A stretch of 64,000 bases of DNA, taken from contig OX328125.1 of NCBI GenBank assembly GCA_946811695.1, forward strand, positions 49,569,998-49,633,997, given 5' to 3'. Origin of the DNA: Gonocerus acuteangulatus. Taxonomy: Eukaryota > Arthropoda > Insecta > Hemiptera > Coreidae. Position 1 is the stretch's first letter. Every line of letters starts with the position of its first letter. Positions 20,770-32,466 of this stretch are shown here, piece by piece. The notes beneath the pieces were generated by a model. The model was not told where the DNA came from. It searched no databases and saw only the letters and a list, made by a program, of their open reading frames with translations. The translations under genes and the position numbers were made by a program.

Positions 20770-22929
20770 AGTTATTAATAAAGGTACGCTTTAAGTCATG
20801 TCAAGGTAAATGCCTAATAATAAAGGAGTTGAAGCTAAATAAAAAAAATTGGTTCTTGACTTATTTATGGGTTTCTTACATTTTTCTCACCTGCGTTCCA
20901 CTTATTTATCTGTCACTAATAACCTTAAGAATTAAAATTTCAAAATTATCCGTGTAATGTTTAGACTAGTTTATGAACAATATTATGATTTCTCGTCAGT
21001 ATTTTTCTAATGCTTCTCTTAAGTAGGAACCCGTCTCGTTTATAATATATTTTACTTAAATATTATATACACGTTATTAAAAGCTGCCCTAAGTGCTGAG
21101 GATCTGATTTATTTGAAGGCTCCACTAGCGTCAGGTCCATATAGAGTGGGATTAGATTGAGTTACTGGCGGCTAAGCTCTTTGGCTTCTCCTCATAGCCT
21201 CTTTGGCTAGCCTAATAACCTTCATCTTCTTTCAAAAGGCTTTACTCCTGACAGCGAGGAAAGATCTGCTCTCAGCTTATCTCCAATGCTATTCCATTCC
21301 TTTTCTAGAATTTCATGAGAAACGGCAGGGTATTTTAGCAGCGAATATATCTTCATGTCAAGACAGCGTATGGCTTAAAGAGCATTTTTTCTAACCATCC
21401 CCGCTTCTGTCTTATTGTGTATATCGGGTATTTTCTGCCAACGTGGCAAATTCTTGTTATAAAAAGTAATTTTATCCATCATACTACCGAACCCTGATTA
21501 TGAAAACCTTCTTAATCTCTACGGTCGACTATCTATTCTCAATAATAACACTTAACATTGATTTGGGTGAGTTGCCTTAGTTGGTAACCAATATGTAAAT
21601 AAATAAATACTTTTATCAATATAAACATGAGAAGGAAGGTCTTTCACCTAGGAAGCGAATATTTACAATTGCCCAAGTCCCTTATCTAAAATGTTTCCTT
21701 TTATAATGAAGTTCTCATTATGGAAATAGCACAAAAAGTACTTATACATTCTTCTTCTAAAGTGGTATCGAAGATTATTCTTATGCGTGGAGTCTGAATT
21801 AAGTGTGAGGCGCCTTGAAGAGGCATCTTTCATTCATAAATCAGTGACTATTTAATTTTATGAACTAACTTTTTTAATGCGGAGATAAATTGCAATCATT
21901 CCTCTACTGGATTTGCATTGCAGATTGAGAATTGTATATAGTCCTTGAATCTCATGGGATATTTACATCTTACAGTGGATCTTACATCGCTTCGGCTGGC
22001 TGCATTCTTCTTCTGAGGGTATGTGGGCGGTGCTAATTACAAACCTTACTTCTCCTTGGTTAGGCCCGCATTTACCAGCTGGATTATATGTGCAGAGGAA
22101 ATTTTATACATTTTCGAGTAGACGTCCAACAAAACAGACCAATATTAATAGACATTTTGAATTTGCTGGATGGAGGGGCTTGATTTTAGGGGCTATAATA
22201 ATTATTTATTAATTTATTTATTTATTAATAAGCATTCGATACCAATGCGATTTGGTTTATATAATTTTAACGTATACAACCAATAATGCAATTGGACTTA
22301 TACCTATACATCCAATTTTATAAATAGTAAAAATAGAAGTATCCCAAAGAAAAAAAATAAACAAATAATCATTATAAGTTTGATGCTCATAAAATATTGA
22401 AAGTTAATTGGTAATTTTTGATAAAGTTAATATTAATTTCATTTGAGCACGGTAACTTACGCTACAAGCACTGTGCCAGTGTTAAAACGTTAGCCGTTAA
22501 AAGTAGTAATAAAACGATTTTAAGCGATAAAAAAAATTAAACTGATGTTTATATATTAGTGTTTTTAAGATGTTTAATTATTGCTTCAATGTGATGTACG
22601 GTCAGTTAGAAGTACGGTCAGGTCCACAGGCACGTCTAAATGTTCTCGTCGTCTGCAGTTTGTCAGTATATATTTTATTAAGGGTATTTTGTTACTGTTT
22701 ACAAGTAGGTCTCGTCTGTAGGGTATGTCCTATACGAAGAAAAGTAAGTACGACTTCGTCTCTCCCTGTACCTCTCCTGCTAGAAGGCCATGCCGTTACA
22801 GCTTGTATGATCTGCCTTAGTTCGTTATCGCATGTATCACTCTGAGTAAGGAACATTGTTTCTTACTCAGAGAAATTACCATTCTTCGTGAAGAGTAGTA
22901 ATTATTTTCAATGAATTATCGTGACTTAA
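20770..22929. other. No recognisable gene; upstream IP3K intron or intergenic
   Basis: I found no conserved ORF. A perfect short inverted repeat (CTCTGAGTAAG / CTTACTCAGAG) lies near 22840-22872. Two 60-90-codon ORFs (21203, 22570) have no recognisable similarity. Confidence 0.4.
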
Positions 22930-23051
22930 GCAACTATCTCCATAGGGAGACCCGCTTATGAGGTTGACCTCATGACGCAATCCGGAAGTGCCGACTAGAA
23001 ACTTTCACGTTTCAGACCCTATAGATCACGAAAATGCAGGTGGCTAAAATT

Positions 23052-23109
<58 letters not shown>

Positions 23110-24712
23110 AAAAAAAAAAAAAAATCAGTCCCGTAACAGGCCAAGAGGGCCCGGAGGGGCAGATACTATAGAGGTATCTGATTCATGACCATACGGCACA
23201 CTAGGGAGATAGTGTGGTCAGTACTATGCTCCGGCCGCCTGAGTTTCCCCTTGGCTGCTTCGACTACTAGAGTCATTAGCACTCAAGGTACCCATTATTA
23301 AATTAATTAAAGGCTGGGTTGGCCTAGGGACGGTCAGGGAGGCCGAATTCAACCCATCAACGAAGACACTAGAAGAAAAAATCTTTAGCGCTTGCTCGGG
23401 ATTTGAACTCAGGCCTCCAGCTTAATAGTCCAGTGCTCTACCACTGAGCTAACCTCGCCCTATATATGTATATATTTATATAAATGCTTGTCTGTTCGCT
23501 CTCTAGCAAGCTCAAAAATAGTCCGATTTTGACGATATTTGGTACAAAAATCTGTCGTCTAATTTGAAAGGTCAAGTTCGTTAACGAGCAGAATCCGCCC
23601 ACTAGAAGATAGTGTTTGGGGCGAAATTCGCGCAAAAAAAATCGTAACGCTTACGTTTTTGAGTTCATATGCTTGCAGGTACTTGTTTTATAGGTTTCTT
23701 GGGCTAGGAAAACGAATGAAACCATTTTCAAGGCGATAGCTTTAACCATTTCTGAGATAAGTGGAATCAATGTTTTTGTAAGTCATTATTTTTTTGTGAG
23801 TACTTAGAATCGCGGGATTCAATTGAAATATTTTCTACACCTTGGAAATTAGTCCTAAGATGTTTAAATTTTGGTTATATTTGGATATAAGAAAGTATGC
23901 GAAAAAATATTTTATTAATAGACATGAAAAGTTTTCGGATCTCCATACATTTTCGTAAATATCTCGATAACGGTTGGGAAATAGTAATAAGTGGAAAGTG
24001 ACCATTCGAATGCTTACTAAATTCTCTACAAAAAAGGTTCTGAAGCAATATTCGATGAGGCAACGTCAATGAAAGGTATAAGCGCTTAAAACTTAAAAAG
24101 TGTTTGTTTTGTTGTTTTAAAATGGTTTTTCTCTTTCTTTATCTGACTTTTTAATTGGTTGTTTCTACTTTTAAATTGAATTTATCAATAAAACTAGTAT
24201 TGTAGTAAAATAAGCTAAGAAACGGTCTAAGGTATTCATAATAAGTTTGGAGTGGCTGTGGTTATCATGATGGCAGTGGCTAATCATGATGACGTAGGTT
24301 GTTTTGAATTATCCATCTATATAACCTTCCTCATAGTTTCAAACTGAAGTTACCGTTATTTCTTATTTTATAGAAAGATTTAACCCACGACAGAATGGAA
24401 TTTAATTCGCCATGAAGTACATATTTACAGTTGATTATAACAGTAAAACGAATTTGCTAGTAAAACAAGACTTAAAATACTTAAAATGACAAGGAATTTT
24501 TGGTTGTTTAGAATATAGCCTTCTCAGCAGTAGCCAAAGAGTAAGTACGTTTTCAGTACATAATTGTATTGATTTATACAGATTAAGAATTATCCGCTTC
24601 TGTGTAAGTTGACTACTGTCAGTTTCCTGTGATTTTTGATGCTAATCTATTCCATTTCTTCGAGATGTAACCGCGCTAAGATGACGCAGTTCCTGCGAGT
24701 CGGACTTTGTTT
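22930..24712 (-). repeat. Composite repeat CR, copy 3 (minus), interrupted by a SINE
   Basis: In plus-strand order: the right-end block ('ccgcttatgaggttgacctcatgacgcaatccggaagtgccgac'), a TA microsatellite (23055-23104), SINE 23105-23462, the block 'gtctgttcgctctctagc...gttcgttaacgagcagaatccgccc...aattcgcgc', the 'gacatgaaaagtttt' block, and the family terminus GAACTGCG.../CGAGTCGGACTTT ending at 24712. It is not identical to the 58-kb copy. Confidence 0.75.
23105..23462 (-). mobile_element. tRNA-derived SINE, family 2, long form, inserted in TA microsatellite
   Basis: Read on the minus strand: head GGGCGAGGTTAGCTCAGTGG, GAGTTCAAATCCC, then the ~260-bp body and a 3' end 'cctgttacgggactgattttttt', with the run at 23109-23124. 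The flanks TATATGTATATAT on both sides (before 23109 and from 23463) look like a target duplication inside the microsatellite of CR copy 3. Confidence 0.85.
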
Positions 24713-24879
24713 TGATTACAGTGAGGAACAATATGGGATATGAATAATCCCTAATCTCTCTCATTTCACTAATCCCAGTACTATAAATAAAATAGAATAA
24801 GGATTGGCCTGTTAAACTAAAAAAAAAAAAATCAAGATATATAGGTGTTGCGATTTTATTGACAGGGAGTGTACATATG

Positions 24880-25057
<178 letters not shown>

Positions 25058-25147
25058 AGAGATTTCTGCTTCGACTTGGCTACTGTTAATTCGATTTGCA
25101 TTGTGGGTATTTAACCAACCACCTAGAATCTTGCATCCCTTTTTTAA

Positions 25148-25353
25148 GGGGCCCTCACACTGGCAAAAATATAGCCCAAAATTTTGAAGAAGCCGGTTTT
25201 GTGAAAAAATATTGCGAGTGCGAGGAGAAAGTTTGAGCAAAAAAAGGGGTATTCATTATTTTGTAGGGCCTTCAAAAGTTTTCTGAAAGTTTAGAAAATT
25301 TTTGCAGACCTGTAAAAATTGTGTAGCATGAGAGTGCGGTGTGAGGGGGCTGT
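25148..25353. mobile_element. Possible ~206-bp MITE with GGCCCTCACAC-type ends
   Basis: The left end GGGGCCCTCACACTGGC and right end GCGGTGTGAGGGGGC are inverted complements over about 13 of 15 bases. There is no ORF and no clear target duplication. Tentative. Confidence 0.4.
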
Positions 25354-26253
25354 CAAAATATTGCGCAATTGTTTGTGTGTCATTTAGCGTGTGTGCGTTT
25401 AATATACATTTTTAAGTATTTTATATCATTTTTTTTATCTTTATTTTATCCTGTCTACTAAAAATATATTGATTCAAATAATACATTCTTCTGCATTTTT
25501 ATGTCAATGCATTTTCAATTGCACATATATACATAGGAAACATTTTTATATTCTCAGCTTTCCAAAAGCCCTCCTAATATAAGAGCGATACGTAAACTCG
25601 GTGGGAAGATGAAGATCCTGCAAATCGAATTTTGTCCTATTTAAGTAATGGATATTTCAATGTTCTTTCAACGTCTGGCTTGACGTTTCTACGAAATAAT
25701 ATAACATTTTGAAAATCCACAAAGGAAGGGGGCTATTGAAGAGGATCATGCCGGTGAGGTTTTAATGTGACCAATTCAGCGGATTGTTCCGGGACGGAAG
25801 TAGACCGGAACTAAGATGGACGTCAACGATGAAATGATACGGGCATCTACGTCATGCATTGTATTATAACACTGCCTGATGTGTGTATGTACGTCAGGAG
25901 GTGACTCCACTATTCGACTGGCTGTGCTTCACTTCCTGGCGCAAGTCATCAAGGACTTCCTTCCTGCAATCCCTGAAGCTTCATAGAACAGTCCGTCGCT
26001 AATCTAATTATTCAACAAAAAAACGTTTACAATAAAAAAAAAAAAGAAGTTTTTTTTTGTCTAATAAATTTCTTATAATTGATTTAATGAGTTTGAGTAA
26101 GATCTGCATCATCTTAGCGCGTTTTCTCCCTCCATCCACAGTAAAAAAAGTCCACATATAACGTCGACCCGATGGCTTAATACAGAAGTGCGTTCAGGAA
26201 AATGTCATCCACCAGACCTCATAGATCTCTAAAATAATGGTGGTCCAAAGTTT

Positions 26254-26335
<82 letters not shown>

Positions 26336-27359
26336 TGATGATTACGTTCATTTCGAATTTTCTTCACTGATCTTCTGACTACAGATAACAAATTGTTGAG
26401 ATTTGGCTGACAATTTATTTTAGTATAAACATATTAAAAAAGAAAATATCCGCAATTATTATTTATATTTTTTATAAATAATTATAATTGGTATTGTCTT
26501 TTTTCATTAAGAAACTCAGTTGCAGCTCTTGGATTTCATTTTGAAGTATTATTATTTTTAAATCGCATTACGTGCATTGTAAAAAAGAATTTGCGTGAAA
26601 GTCAAGGCTCTTGATAAAAAAAAAAAGGAAACGCATTAGAGCGAATGAGATGTTCTTTTAGCTTCATAAAACACCGATAAAAAATTATTACATTCATGAA
26701 AAATAAAATAAAATAGTGAACTAAAAAATAAAACCTCATGCGGCAGATATTAATGCCTGATTGTTTATCAGGACATTGGAAGCCATGACTCAATCTATTA
26801 AACATTAAATAACTATAATTTTAGTAGAATTGGTAGATAGCAGACATTTAATTTTTTATCAGGCATCTTGCACTGCACGGTCGAGACCTAAGTTGCAATT
26901 ACTGTCAAAAAAATAATTATAAACAGAGATATAACACTGTTCCGGTCAAAATAAGATATTGTTATATGATAAGATGTAATTGAGATTTGTTCCTTGTATA
27001 AAGTGCTGTCTGAAAGAATAATGAAGCTTTAGATATGGAACGTCTGGGAGCTAAAATTATCACGCAACCTTTGGATTATCATTAACAATTCAAAACAGTT
27101 TATTTAGAATGCGTTTGTTTCGAAATAAAATTACATTTATTTGAGGAATTTATTATAGAATGTTCTATGATCAAATTGGAAATCTTTTATATGAGGCCAT
27201 GAATTTCAAAATGGGTTAAATCCACCTTTTCATCAAAATAATTTTTTGTCTTAACTCAAAAAAAGTTTGTTCACACAGCAACAACCTTTTTTCATAATAT
27301 CCCATCAAACACAAGAAAATGACAATGAGCATTCTTGGAATTTGCGTATTTTTTTTTTT
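25354..27359. other. No recognisable gene; fragments of CR and a TA microsatellite
   Basis: Around 26105-26330 there is a scrambled CR fragment ('ctgcatcatcttagcgcg', 'gtcatccaccagacctcatagatctctaaaat') followed by a ~75-bp TA run. The rest is AT-rich without conserved ORFs. Confidence 0.45.
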
Positions 27360-28800
27360 AAATATCTTTAACACAATCTAACATTAAAGCACCTTCACCT
27401 CAAGCCTTTTCATTCATTGGTAATTATTTTTCACATTTTAACGTTTCGGCTTTAGGGCCATTTTCATAATGACCCTTCTAATAAGCAGTTCACCTACAAT
27501 ATCGTGCTTTTAAAAGGGTTTATTATCTTAGCAATGTTTTCATTAATTACAGCTAATAACATTTTTTCTCCTTAGGCCAAATACAGTCCATACAGTCCGT
27601 GCAGTCCACTATCCCACATTTTTATTTATTATCTGAATAAAGAAAATGGTATGATAGTGCACATGGAGTATATTTGGCATATGGAGAAGAAAGTTTAGTA
27701 ACTGTAACTAATGAAGAAATTGCTAAGATGATAAAACCTTTTAAAACACGGGTTAGAAAATGGTATGATAGTGCACATGGAGTATATTTGGCATAAGGAG
27801 AAGAAAGTTTAGTAACTGTAACTAATGAAGAAATTGCTAAGATGATAAAACCTTTTAAAACACGGGTTAGAAAATGGTATGATAGTGCACATGGAGTATA
27901 TTTGGCATAAGGAGAAGAAAGTTTAGTAACTGTAACTAATGAAGAAATTGCTAAGATGATAAAACCTTTTAAAACACGGGTTAGAAAATGGTATGATAGT
28001 GCACATGGAGTATATTTGGCATAAGGAGAAGAAAGTTTAGTAACTGTAACTAATGAAGAAATTGCTAAGATGATAAAACCTTTTAAAACACGGGTTAGAA
28101 AATGGTATGATAGTGCACATGGAGTATATTTGGCATAAGGAGAAGAAAGTTTAGTAACTGTAACTAATGAAGAAATTGCTAAGATGATAAAACCTTTTAA
28201 AACACGGGTTAGAAAATGGTATGATAGTGCACATGGAGTATATTTGGCATAAGGAGAAGAAAGTTTAGTAACTGTAACTAATGAAGAAATTGCTAAGATG
28301 ATAAAACCTTTTAAAACACGGGTTAGAAAATGGTATGATAGTGCACATGGAGTATATTTGGCATAAGGAGAAGAAAGTTTAGTAACTGTAACTAATGAAG
28401 AAATTGCTAAGATGATAAAACCTTTTAAAACACGGGTTAGAAAATGGTATGATAGTGCACATGGAGTATATTTGGCATAAGGAGAAGAAAGTTTAGTAAC
28501 TGTAACTAATGAAGAAATTGCTAAGATGATAAAACCTTTTAAAACACGGGTTAGAAAATGGTATGATAGTGCACATGGAGTATATTTGGCATAAGGAGAA
28601 GAAAGTTTAGTAACTGTAACTAATGAAGAAATTGCTAAGATGATAAAACCTTTTAAAACACGGGTTAGAAAATGGACTGCTTATTTTAAGATTTATGAAA
28701 ATGGCTCTAAGGTCGAAACGTTAAAATGTGACAAATAATAAGTAATAAATGAAAAGGTTTGAGGTGAAGCTCCTTTAAAGTAAGAGTGTGTTAAATAAAT
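27360..28800. mobile_element. Fold-back element with 114-bp subunits and hammerhead-like arms
   Basis: The outer arms 27360-27488 and 28675-28800 are inverted complements at roughly 80% by eye; each carries a 'cgaaacgtt' motif after a small stem. Inside the left arm, 27503-27622 is a diverged inverted copy of the 114-bp unit that is tandemly repeated nine times in the right arm (27647-28672). A ~25-bp loop separates the arms. Long inverted repeats built of subrepeats are the definition of fold-back (FB-like) elements. No transposase is encoded. Confidence 0.75.
27647..28672. repeat. Tandem array, 9 x 114 bp
   Basis: Units begin at 27647, 27761, 27875, 27989, 28103, 28217, 28331, 28445 and 28559. 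Units 2-9 look identical to each other; unit 1 differs by TATGGAG instead of TAAGGAG. 114 bp is 38 codons, so the single stop recurs in phase. The array continues the right arm of the fold-back element. Confidence 0.97.
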
Positions 28801-28854
28801 CAACCTAAAAATTTTTCGTTGGGGAAAAAATCGTTAAGAAGACAATTAAATATC

Positions 28855-29345
28855 TTGAAAACGGTTGGGAAATCGTGGCAAGTGAACGATAACCATTCGA
28901 AAGCTTAGTACATTTTCTACAAACACGGATCTAAAATCATTTGCGATGGGACTATCTAGGGTGGAAAAATAAGTGCTTAAAACCCCGTATGTGCTGGTTT
29001 AATTGCTTTGAACGGCTCTTTGTGTTTGTTTTCCTCAGTGTTTTATTTTATTTTTTTTTTATTTTATTTTTTTTAAATGAATGTAAGAGTAAAATTAATT
29101 TGCTAGAAAAAGAATATACTTGAAAAGAGGACGAATTTGTGTTTATTTATATTAGAGGTTTCTGAGCAGAAGTCGAAGAGGCTGAGTGTTTTCAATACAT
29201 AATGGCGCCTTAATCTCACTTATCTTACCAATTTAATGATTAAACAATATTAAGTAAACTTATTCCAAGCTTTTCAAATGACAACAGGGATAAGAAGTTA
29301 TGGAACTGGTTAATATTACGTCGTTCCTGCGAGTCGTACTTTTTT
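28855..29345 (-). repeat. CR fragment, copy 5 (A)
   Basis: 'aaaacggttgggaaatcgtgg', 'cattcgaaagctta', 'aataagtgcttaaaa' and the terminus 'ttcctgcgagtcgtactttttt' are CR family blocks in minus orientation, without the hammerhead-like or TA-core part. The duplicate is at 41947-42437. Confidence 0.6.
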
Positions 29346-29776
29346 AAACTTGTAATCTTTCAGAATTGTTCTATATAATGTGGATAAATGGTATCAATGC
29401 TCAACTCCAGGAAGTTCCTGAGGTTAGTATAATCCCAATACTTAATTATATCTTCCCTCCAGGAATTTTCTCACAATCAGGGACGAGAGTTACTTCCTAA
29501 AATGGTTATCTACTCGTTTATCAGGAACCGTTTGTTCTTAATTGCGCCACTTGCTATAGACAGTTATAGATCATAAACAGTGAAGAATATTCGTAACTGT
29601 TTGTAGTTCGACCGTTTACGTACTGGGAATATAGAAGAAAATATGGGCTGAGGTTTTGATTTACTCACCTTTGTAGACTTCTCGTATAATAAGAGACATT
29701 TTAGCCAAAGGAGATAGGCACGATGAATACACCGTTTCCCGTTGATCGCCGAAGTTAACCGTTTACAGACCGGACC

Positions 29777-29783
<7 letters not shown>

Positions 29784-29821
<38 letters not shown>

Positions 29822-30932
29822 AGAAATATTACAATCTACAGTATATGTATTATGTAATTTGACATAGGTATAGGTATAGCTTGACCACGCCTCAGGTGCC
29901 ACCAGTTGTCAACCGAATACCTTCCTTTAGGAAGGATTCTAGGATGACCTGGAGTTACCTTACGCCATCCAACCACACCCTGCGACTAGCAGGGAGGATT
30001 GGAGGCGAATGAGGCGTGGCCTGTGATATCACGAGGAGAGAAAATATCCATCGATATCACTCTCAATTATCATTATTACAATCACACTGACTTTTGAGCA
30101 CTTCACGACACTTCACTACGTTAGTAGATCCCGGGGCCACTTCCTATGAAGACGTCTGGGAGGAGAGGAAGGATGATTGGTGCTGGATAAGGATTGGGCT
30201 ATAGGATTAGGATGATTAATCAATTTACTATAGAAAGATGAGAAGCGAATAGGGATTATATCTTGGACAAAAGGAATATTTAGGTCATTATGGAGGGTGC
30301 GATTCGAAACATAATAAGGAGCATTAACTATGGTACGTAGGATTTTGGATTGGAATGTTTGGATTCGGTGGATGTTGGAATGCTTGGCTGTCCCCCAGAG
30401 TTCGATTCCGTAAATCCATATCGGTTTTATTAATGAGTTGTAGACAGTTAGTTTGCTATGTACGGTTAAGTGTGATGTTCGATTTAGTAGTCTGTATAGT
30501 TGTCCGAATCGTCGATTGAGTTCTTGCCGTTTATGTTTAATGTGTGCGTTCCAAGTTAATCGTGAGTCAAGATAAAACCCAAGGTATCGGACGGTGTTGG
30601 TTATAGGTAAAGGATTGTCGTTGAAGGAAACAGTAGGACAGGTTTTACGTCGAAGGGTGAAGGTTATTTGGTGACATTTTTCGACGTTTATCTTGATGCG
30701 CCACTTTTTGCACCACTGTTCAATTTGGGTTAAATGGGATTGTAGGTTCTGGGAAGCTGTGTCTGGATTTATGTGGGGTGAAAGGATGGCCGTATCATCT
30801 GCATACGTGGCCAAGAGGGTGTCAGGATGTGTTGGAATGTCAGCTGTATATAGGGTATAAAGGATGGGACCGAGGACACTACCCTGAGGAACTCCCGCTT
30901 CCACAGGGAAATAATCTGAGTATGCTGTTCCA
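29784..30932 (-). mobile_element. 5'-truncated Jockey-like LINE with 12-bp target duplication (A)
   Basis: GGACCCAGTTCT occurs exactly at 29772-29783 and 30933-30944. The T run 29784-29815 is the poly(A) tail of the minus-strand element, preceded by AATAAA. The 3' UTR is 29816-30115. The insertion is truncated in the RT palm. The first ~25 residues of the ORF that begins at 31009 are therefore read from target DNA. The duplicate is at 42876-44024. Confidence 0.88.
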
Positions 30933-31009
30933 GGACCCAGTTCTAATCGAAATTTTAAGGATTTATTCAGTATCATTTGCTTTCTTATCTTTGTATTGAT
31001 ATATTTCAT
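30116..31009 (-). pseudogene. Jockey-type reverse transcriptase, C-terminal part (A)
   Basis: The uninterrupted 297-codon frame contains AGVPQGSVLGP, the catalytic ATYADDTAIL, VRYLGFYLDSRLTWNAHIK, and the Jockey-clade thumb signature KPIWIYGIELWGTA...FQSKILRTIVNAPYYV, ending RKWPRDLL. Finger motifs and the endonuclease are absent because of 5' truncation. There is no stop or frameshift, so the insertion is young. The start codon at 31009 lies in flanking target DNA, so this is not a natural start. Confidence 0.93.
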
Positions 31010-31824
31010 ATAATTTTATTTTTTGAAATTGAGGAATTATAAACTTTCTTAAATGTTCCCAATTGGGAACAAACACCAGTTGAGGGGCCAAATCAAGGTA
31101 AGTCATATTTCAAAGTCGGGCGTGGACAGTACCTGAATGGGCAATATGAGCTGTTAACATTATAAACGGGTGGCAACCTGTTGATAGCCCGGCGCTAATA
31201 ATCCAGGTGAAACGCCACGCCGAGAAACATAAATAAATCAATCAATCAGAGACATTAGTAATTGAAGGACCAAGTTTTCAATTTCTCTTTATAATATTTA
31301 AGGTCGTAAATTAAAATTACATTTCTAGCTAGCACATATAGTCCAGGGCGAATCTGTTTTGAGTTGTTTGTTGAGAGGGGTCACGCTAATTTCAATTTTT
31401 CCTTTTACGCATACCTCAATTATTGTTATTTGAGATGTTCCAAAGATATTCCAGCAATAAATAGCGTGTTCCTCTCAACATCCAAGTGTAGCTTCGTGTT
31501 TACAGATATGCCCAGGACTAATACAGCATCTGGAAAAATAAACATTGAAACAGGGAGTCTTCGATGGTTGGGAGCATTAAAACATTTAATATCCGTGCCT
31601 CTTAACAAGTAAGTTAGGTTTCCATTGTAAGGAATGTTTAAAGAGATAAAAGTCCCATTGCCAAGAGGAGGTTTGGCTAAGCGTGTTTCCTCATAATGAC
31701 TATATATTCTGCGTTTTGACAAGCTTAGAATAGAGCTATTTAATATTTTGTATTCCAATGGTACAAAGGAAGTCTTCCTAAGCCTCAAGGAGCGTTTTCT
31801 ATGACTATGATGAGTAGGGACCGG

Positions 31825-31990
31825 ATTCTTAGCTTTTCACCTATTTTCTTCCTTTCTTCTAAACATGATAATGATAGGTTTTCTATATGATTCGCGTCTT
31901 GTAGTATCATTTGTGCAAATTTTGAAGAACCTAAAAAAACCTATTCAGGATGATATCACCTAAATAACGATGGAATGACCTAGAACTACC
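31825..31990. repeat. Dispersed repeat, same family as 3895-4080 (A)
   Basis: It shares 'tatatgattcgcgtcttgta', 'gaagaacctaaaaa' and 'gatatcacctaaa' with 3895-4080. The duplicate is at 44917-45082. Confidence 0.6.
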
Positions 31991-32062
31991 TAATCTTTGA
32001 AATAGAAAATACAATACAATGAACTCATTTCCTCAATTAAACAAATTGACTTAAAAGAAACT

Positions 32063-32466
32063 TCCCGGGTCCAGACGTTCAGGGAAATTTTACTAGGAGT
32101 GTCGCTTCCACCAAAAATCATTTTAACACACTGGGGAAAAAATGAAAACAGTTGTTGACGCTTTGGATTTGATTGAAGCAGCTGATATTTTTAAGGCTAC
32201 GATGTTCCTCCAGACCAACGAGATTCGTGGTGCACTCGCATTCCTAAGAGCACATTTCTCAGATCTTGCAAATCTCATTGGAAAATTGGAATCGGCAACA
32301 CTGGAGTTAAAAGATGCAATGAAATACTCCCCTATGACGTCTCGTGACGTAAACGGTCACATCTTTATCTTTCTCCGCGTTTAAGACAGTTCTCTAAGAC
32401 AACAGGGAGAATTTCACCGACGAAAACCTAGGCACCTATGTGGGAGTTTACTGTAACAAGGGGTAA
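32063..32466 (+). pseudogene. hAT/CGGBP1-like transposase C-terminal remnant (A)
   Basis: Reading frames in succession give RVQTFREILLGVSLPPKI then ILTHWGK. From 32142 comes a segment ending FLRAHFSDLANLIGKLESA...LKDAMKYSPMTSRDV, and after a frame change SFSAFKTVL, DNRENFTDENLGTYVGVYCN and a stop. The order LPPxPxxTRWG, then F...LxxxIxxLE, then YxPxTSxDVxRSFSxxK, is the C-terminal region and dimerisation domain of hAT-derived CGGBP1-like proteins. At least two frame changes and a stop (TAA inside VL-DN) break it. No N-terminal BED finger was seen upstream. The duplicate is at 45155-45558. Confidence 0.72.

Larger units (their letters stand above)
29720..31240 (+). mobile_element. 5S-rRNA-derived SINE split by insertions (A)
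   Basis: 29727-29762 resembles the middle of 5S rRNA ('gaatacaccg...ccgttgatcgccgaagttaa'). The continuation of 5S ('gtcgggcgtggacagtacctgaatggg') appears only at 31116. It is followed by a SINE body ('gcccggcgctaataatcc', 'cgccacgccgag') and an (AAAT)n-like tail at 31220. The gap holds a Jockey-like insertion and about 180 bp of other DNA. SINE3-type elements have a 5S head as internal Pol III promoter. The duplicate is at 42812-44332. Confidence 0.7.

Noticed and set aside
27647..28672. Regular repeats suggesting a CRISPR array
   Set aside because: Units are contiguous 114-bp direct repeats with no variable spacers, and the window is clearly eukaryotic. It is an expanded arm of a fold-back element.
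31364..31788. Overlapping ORFs of 82 and 120 codons on opposite strands
   Set aside because: Neither resembles a known family; the longer frame lies opposite the shorter one with no splice or promoter context. Not enough to call a gene.
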